DNA from: Candidatus Segetimicrobium genomatis
Lineage (GTDB): Bacteria > Sysuimicrobiota > Sysuimicrobiia > Sysuimicrobiales > Segetimicrobiaceae
NCBI GenBank assembly: GCA_005882445.1
Contig: VBAN01000091.1
Span: 1 to 7,331 of the forward strand
Direction of reading: 5' to 3'
Length of the DNA: 7,331 nt
The notes below the pieces were generated by a model that was not told the DNA's origin, searched no databases, and worked only from the letters and a program-made list of their open reading frames with translations. The position numbers and the translations under genes are program-made. Below are positions 6,070-7,331 of this stretch, piece after piece. How positions within the stretch are numbered: position 1 is the stretch's first letter; each line of letters starts with the position of its first letter.

Positions 6070-7331
6070 ATGGGACGGCCAGGGGCACCTTGGACAATTG
6101 TCGCCCTGATCGTGATCCTGATCGGTGTTGCGCTATCTGCTCCCACCGGAGGAGCCGTGCCGGTGGTGAACCTGTCGATTTGGGGCGGGTACCCGGAGAT
6201 CGCCCCGGTGTACCAGCGGGCCGCCGACGCGTATCAGCAGGCTCATCCCAACGTCAAAGTGACCGTCCTGACCACCGACCTCCGCGACTACGAGCGCAAA
6301 CTGGCGGCATCGCTGCCGTCGGATACCGCCGGGAACATTCTGGAGGTCGAAGCGTCGACGGTGGAACGATACCTCGAAGCGGGGCTCATCCCCAAAGCCC
6401 CGACCGACATGGCGCAGTTCGTGCGCAGCCGGAGCTTCAACAAATCGGCCCAGGACGCCGCTTCGCTCGCCAACGATGTGTACGGGGTCCCGTGGTTCGC
6501 GGGAGTGGGCGCCTTCTACTACAACACGGAGATGTTCAAGGAGGCGGGTCTGTCCGCCCCCCCCAAGACCATGGATGAGGTCATGGCGTTTGCGAAAAAG
6601 CTGGCGAAGACCGACGCTCAGGGGCGCGTCGTTCGAAGCGGGATCAGCCTGCGTCTCTTTGGCGCCGGGAGCGGCGTGGCCGAGAAGTTTGCCATTCTGA
6701 TGTGGCCCCGCGGCGGCGACCTGCTGACGCAGAGCGCCCCGGGGAAGTACCGCGCGGGATACGATAACGACGCCGGACGGGCGACCATGAAGATGCACCT
6801 CGATGCCGTGTTCGTCGACAAGGTCGACAGCCTGGATATCAAGCACGACGCTGAAGCCTTCGAGTTGGGACAAACCGCCATGCTCGAGCGGGAGTCGTGG
6901 GTGATCGGCGACATTCAAAAGAACGCGCCCACGCTCAAGTATCTGACGACGCCGATCCCGCGAGACAAGCGCTGGGGAACGATCATCGGGGTCGTCAGCC
7001 TGTACGTGAGCCGATCGGCCGCGAATCCCGAAGTGGCGTGGGACTTTGTCAAGTTCCTGACGCAACCGCAGTTCGAACGCCAGCTGCTCGGAGACGTCGG
7101 GTGGATCCCGCTGCGCCAGGACGTCAACCTTGACCCGGTGTTCGCAACATCCCCTCAATACAGAGGATTCCTCGTCAAGGACAAGGCCTACGTCTACTGG
7201 TCGATGCCAAGCATCAAGGATTTCGATGAGATCGAAACCAAGCTGGCGAGCCGGCTCGTCGCCGCCTACCGGGATCGGACCCTGGCCGGGAATCCGGCCG
7301 CCATCGCGAACATGCTCCACGCCGCCGCCGA
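6070..7331 (+). CDS. ABC transporter extracellular solute-binding protein, family 1, cut by window edge
   Basis: This is the substrate-capturing component of an ABC importer, probably for sugars or oligosaccharides, acting outside the cytoplasmic membrane. 420 codons are visible and the 3' end lies beyond the window; few residues should be missing. Residues 1-29 form a signal peptide with hydrophobic core TIVALIVILIGVALSA. There is no lipobox cysteine, so the protein is probably periplasmic or held by an uncleaved signal. Family-1 features include LSIWGGYPEIAPVYQRAAD (35-53), ANDVYGVPWFAGVGAFYYN followed by TEMFKEAGL with the usual SAPPKTMDEV, the domain-two stretch GQTAMLERESW, NPEVAWDFVKFLTQPQFER, and a closing PSIKDFDEIETKLASRL. 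The ATG is preceded by a weak purine run (AGGGGGGG, about four bases away). Permease and ATPase genes would be expected to the right. The antisense strand is open over most of this gene, which is a codon-composition shadow. Confidence 0.9.
   Translation, partial: MGRPGAPWTIVALIVILIGVALSAPTGGAVPVVNLSIWGGYPEIAPVYQRAADAYQQAHPNVKVTVLTTDLRDYERKLAASLPSDTAGNILEVEASTVERYLEAGLIPKAPTDMAQFVRSRSFNKSAQDAASLANDVYGVPWFAGVGAFYYNTEMFKEAGLSAPPKTMDEVMAFAKKLAKTDAQGRVVRSGISLRLFGAGSGVAEKFAILMWPRGGDLLTQSAPGKYRAGYDNDAGRATMKMHLDAVFVDKVDSLDIKHDAEAFELGQTAMLERESWVIGDIQKNAPTLKYLTTPIPRDKRWGTIIGVVSLYVSRSAANPEVAWDFVKFLTQPQFERQLLGDVGWIPLRQDVNLDPVFATSPQYRGFLVKDKAYVYWSMPSIKDFDEIETKLASRLVAAYRDRTLAGNPAAIANMLHAAA

Noticed and set aside
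5845..6146. Short minus-strand frames in the leader region
   Set aside because: They overlap the toxin and transporter genes, lack ribosome binding sites and show no recognisable domain.
6133..7320. A 395-codon open frame on the minus strand
   Set aside because: It is antisense to the solute-binding protein, whose motifs and signal peptide are clear. The antisense product shows no family features.

Overview
The window is GC-rich, with strong G/C preference at third codon positions and GTG as well as ATG starts. It reads as a piece of chromosome from a high-GC environmental bacterium. Nothing here fixes the phylum. Its solute-binding protein carries an ordinary Sec signal without a lipobox cysteine, which is more usual in diderm bacteria, but this is weak evidence. 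There are no RNA genes, CRISPR arrays, phage genes or intact transposons.

Layout. (1) Positions 1-3406, minus strand: an FGGY-family sugar kinase, most like gluconokinase, is followed 48-87 bp later by transketolase, which runs off the left edge. Together they suggest a pentose-phosphate or gluconate-assimilation operon. (2) Positions 3407-3575: a divergent intergenic region with a 6-bp inverted repeat, a palindromic TATAGA-like box and a 10-bp tandem direct repeat. (3) Positions 3576-5116, plus strand: a small GatC/AtzG-like ORF with a strong ribosome binding site overlaps, by a GTGA junction, an amidase-signature enzyme with an intact Lys-cisSer-Ser triad but a short N-terminus. (4) Positions 5117-5275: a more AT-rich stretch with a good promoter and three inverted repeats. 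(5) Positions 5276-5880, plus strand: a two-gene toxin-antitoxin operon, a ribbon-helix-helix antitoxin and a VapC-like PIN toxin sharing an ATGA overlap. (6) Positions 5881-6069: a non-coding leader with four consecutive potential hairpins. (7) Positions 6070-7331, plus strand: a family-1 extracellular solute-binding protein of an ABC importer, cut by the right edge.

How the parts may work together. The kinase would phosphorylate an imported sugar or sugar acid, and transketolase would move the resulting pentose phosphates into central metabolism. The solute-binding protein could open an ABC sugar-import operon continuing to the right. The amidase pair looks like an independent hydrolase of a small amide, and the toxin-antitoxin pair looks like an insertion between metabolic operons. 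No clearly new system is evident. The points most worth checking are the small amidase partner and the amidase N-terminus, the operator-dense toxin-antitoxin promoter, and the hairpin-rich leader before the transporter gene.
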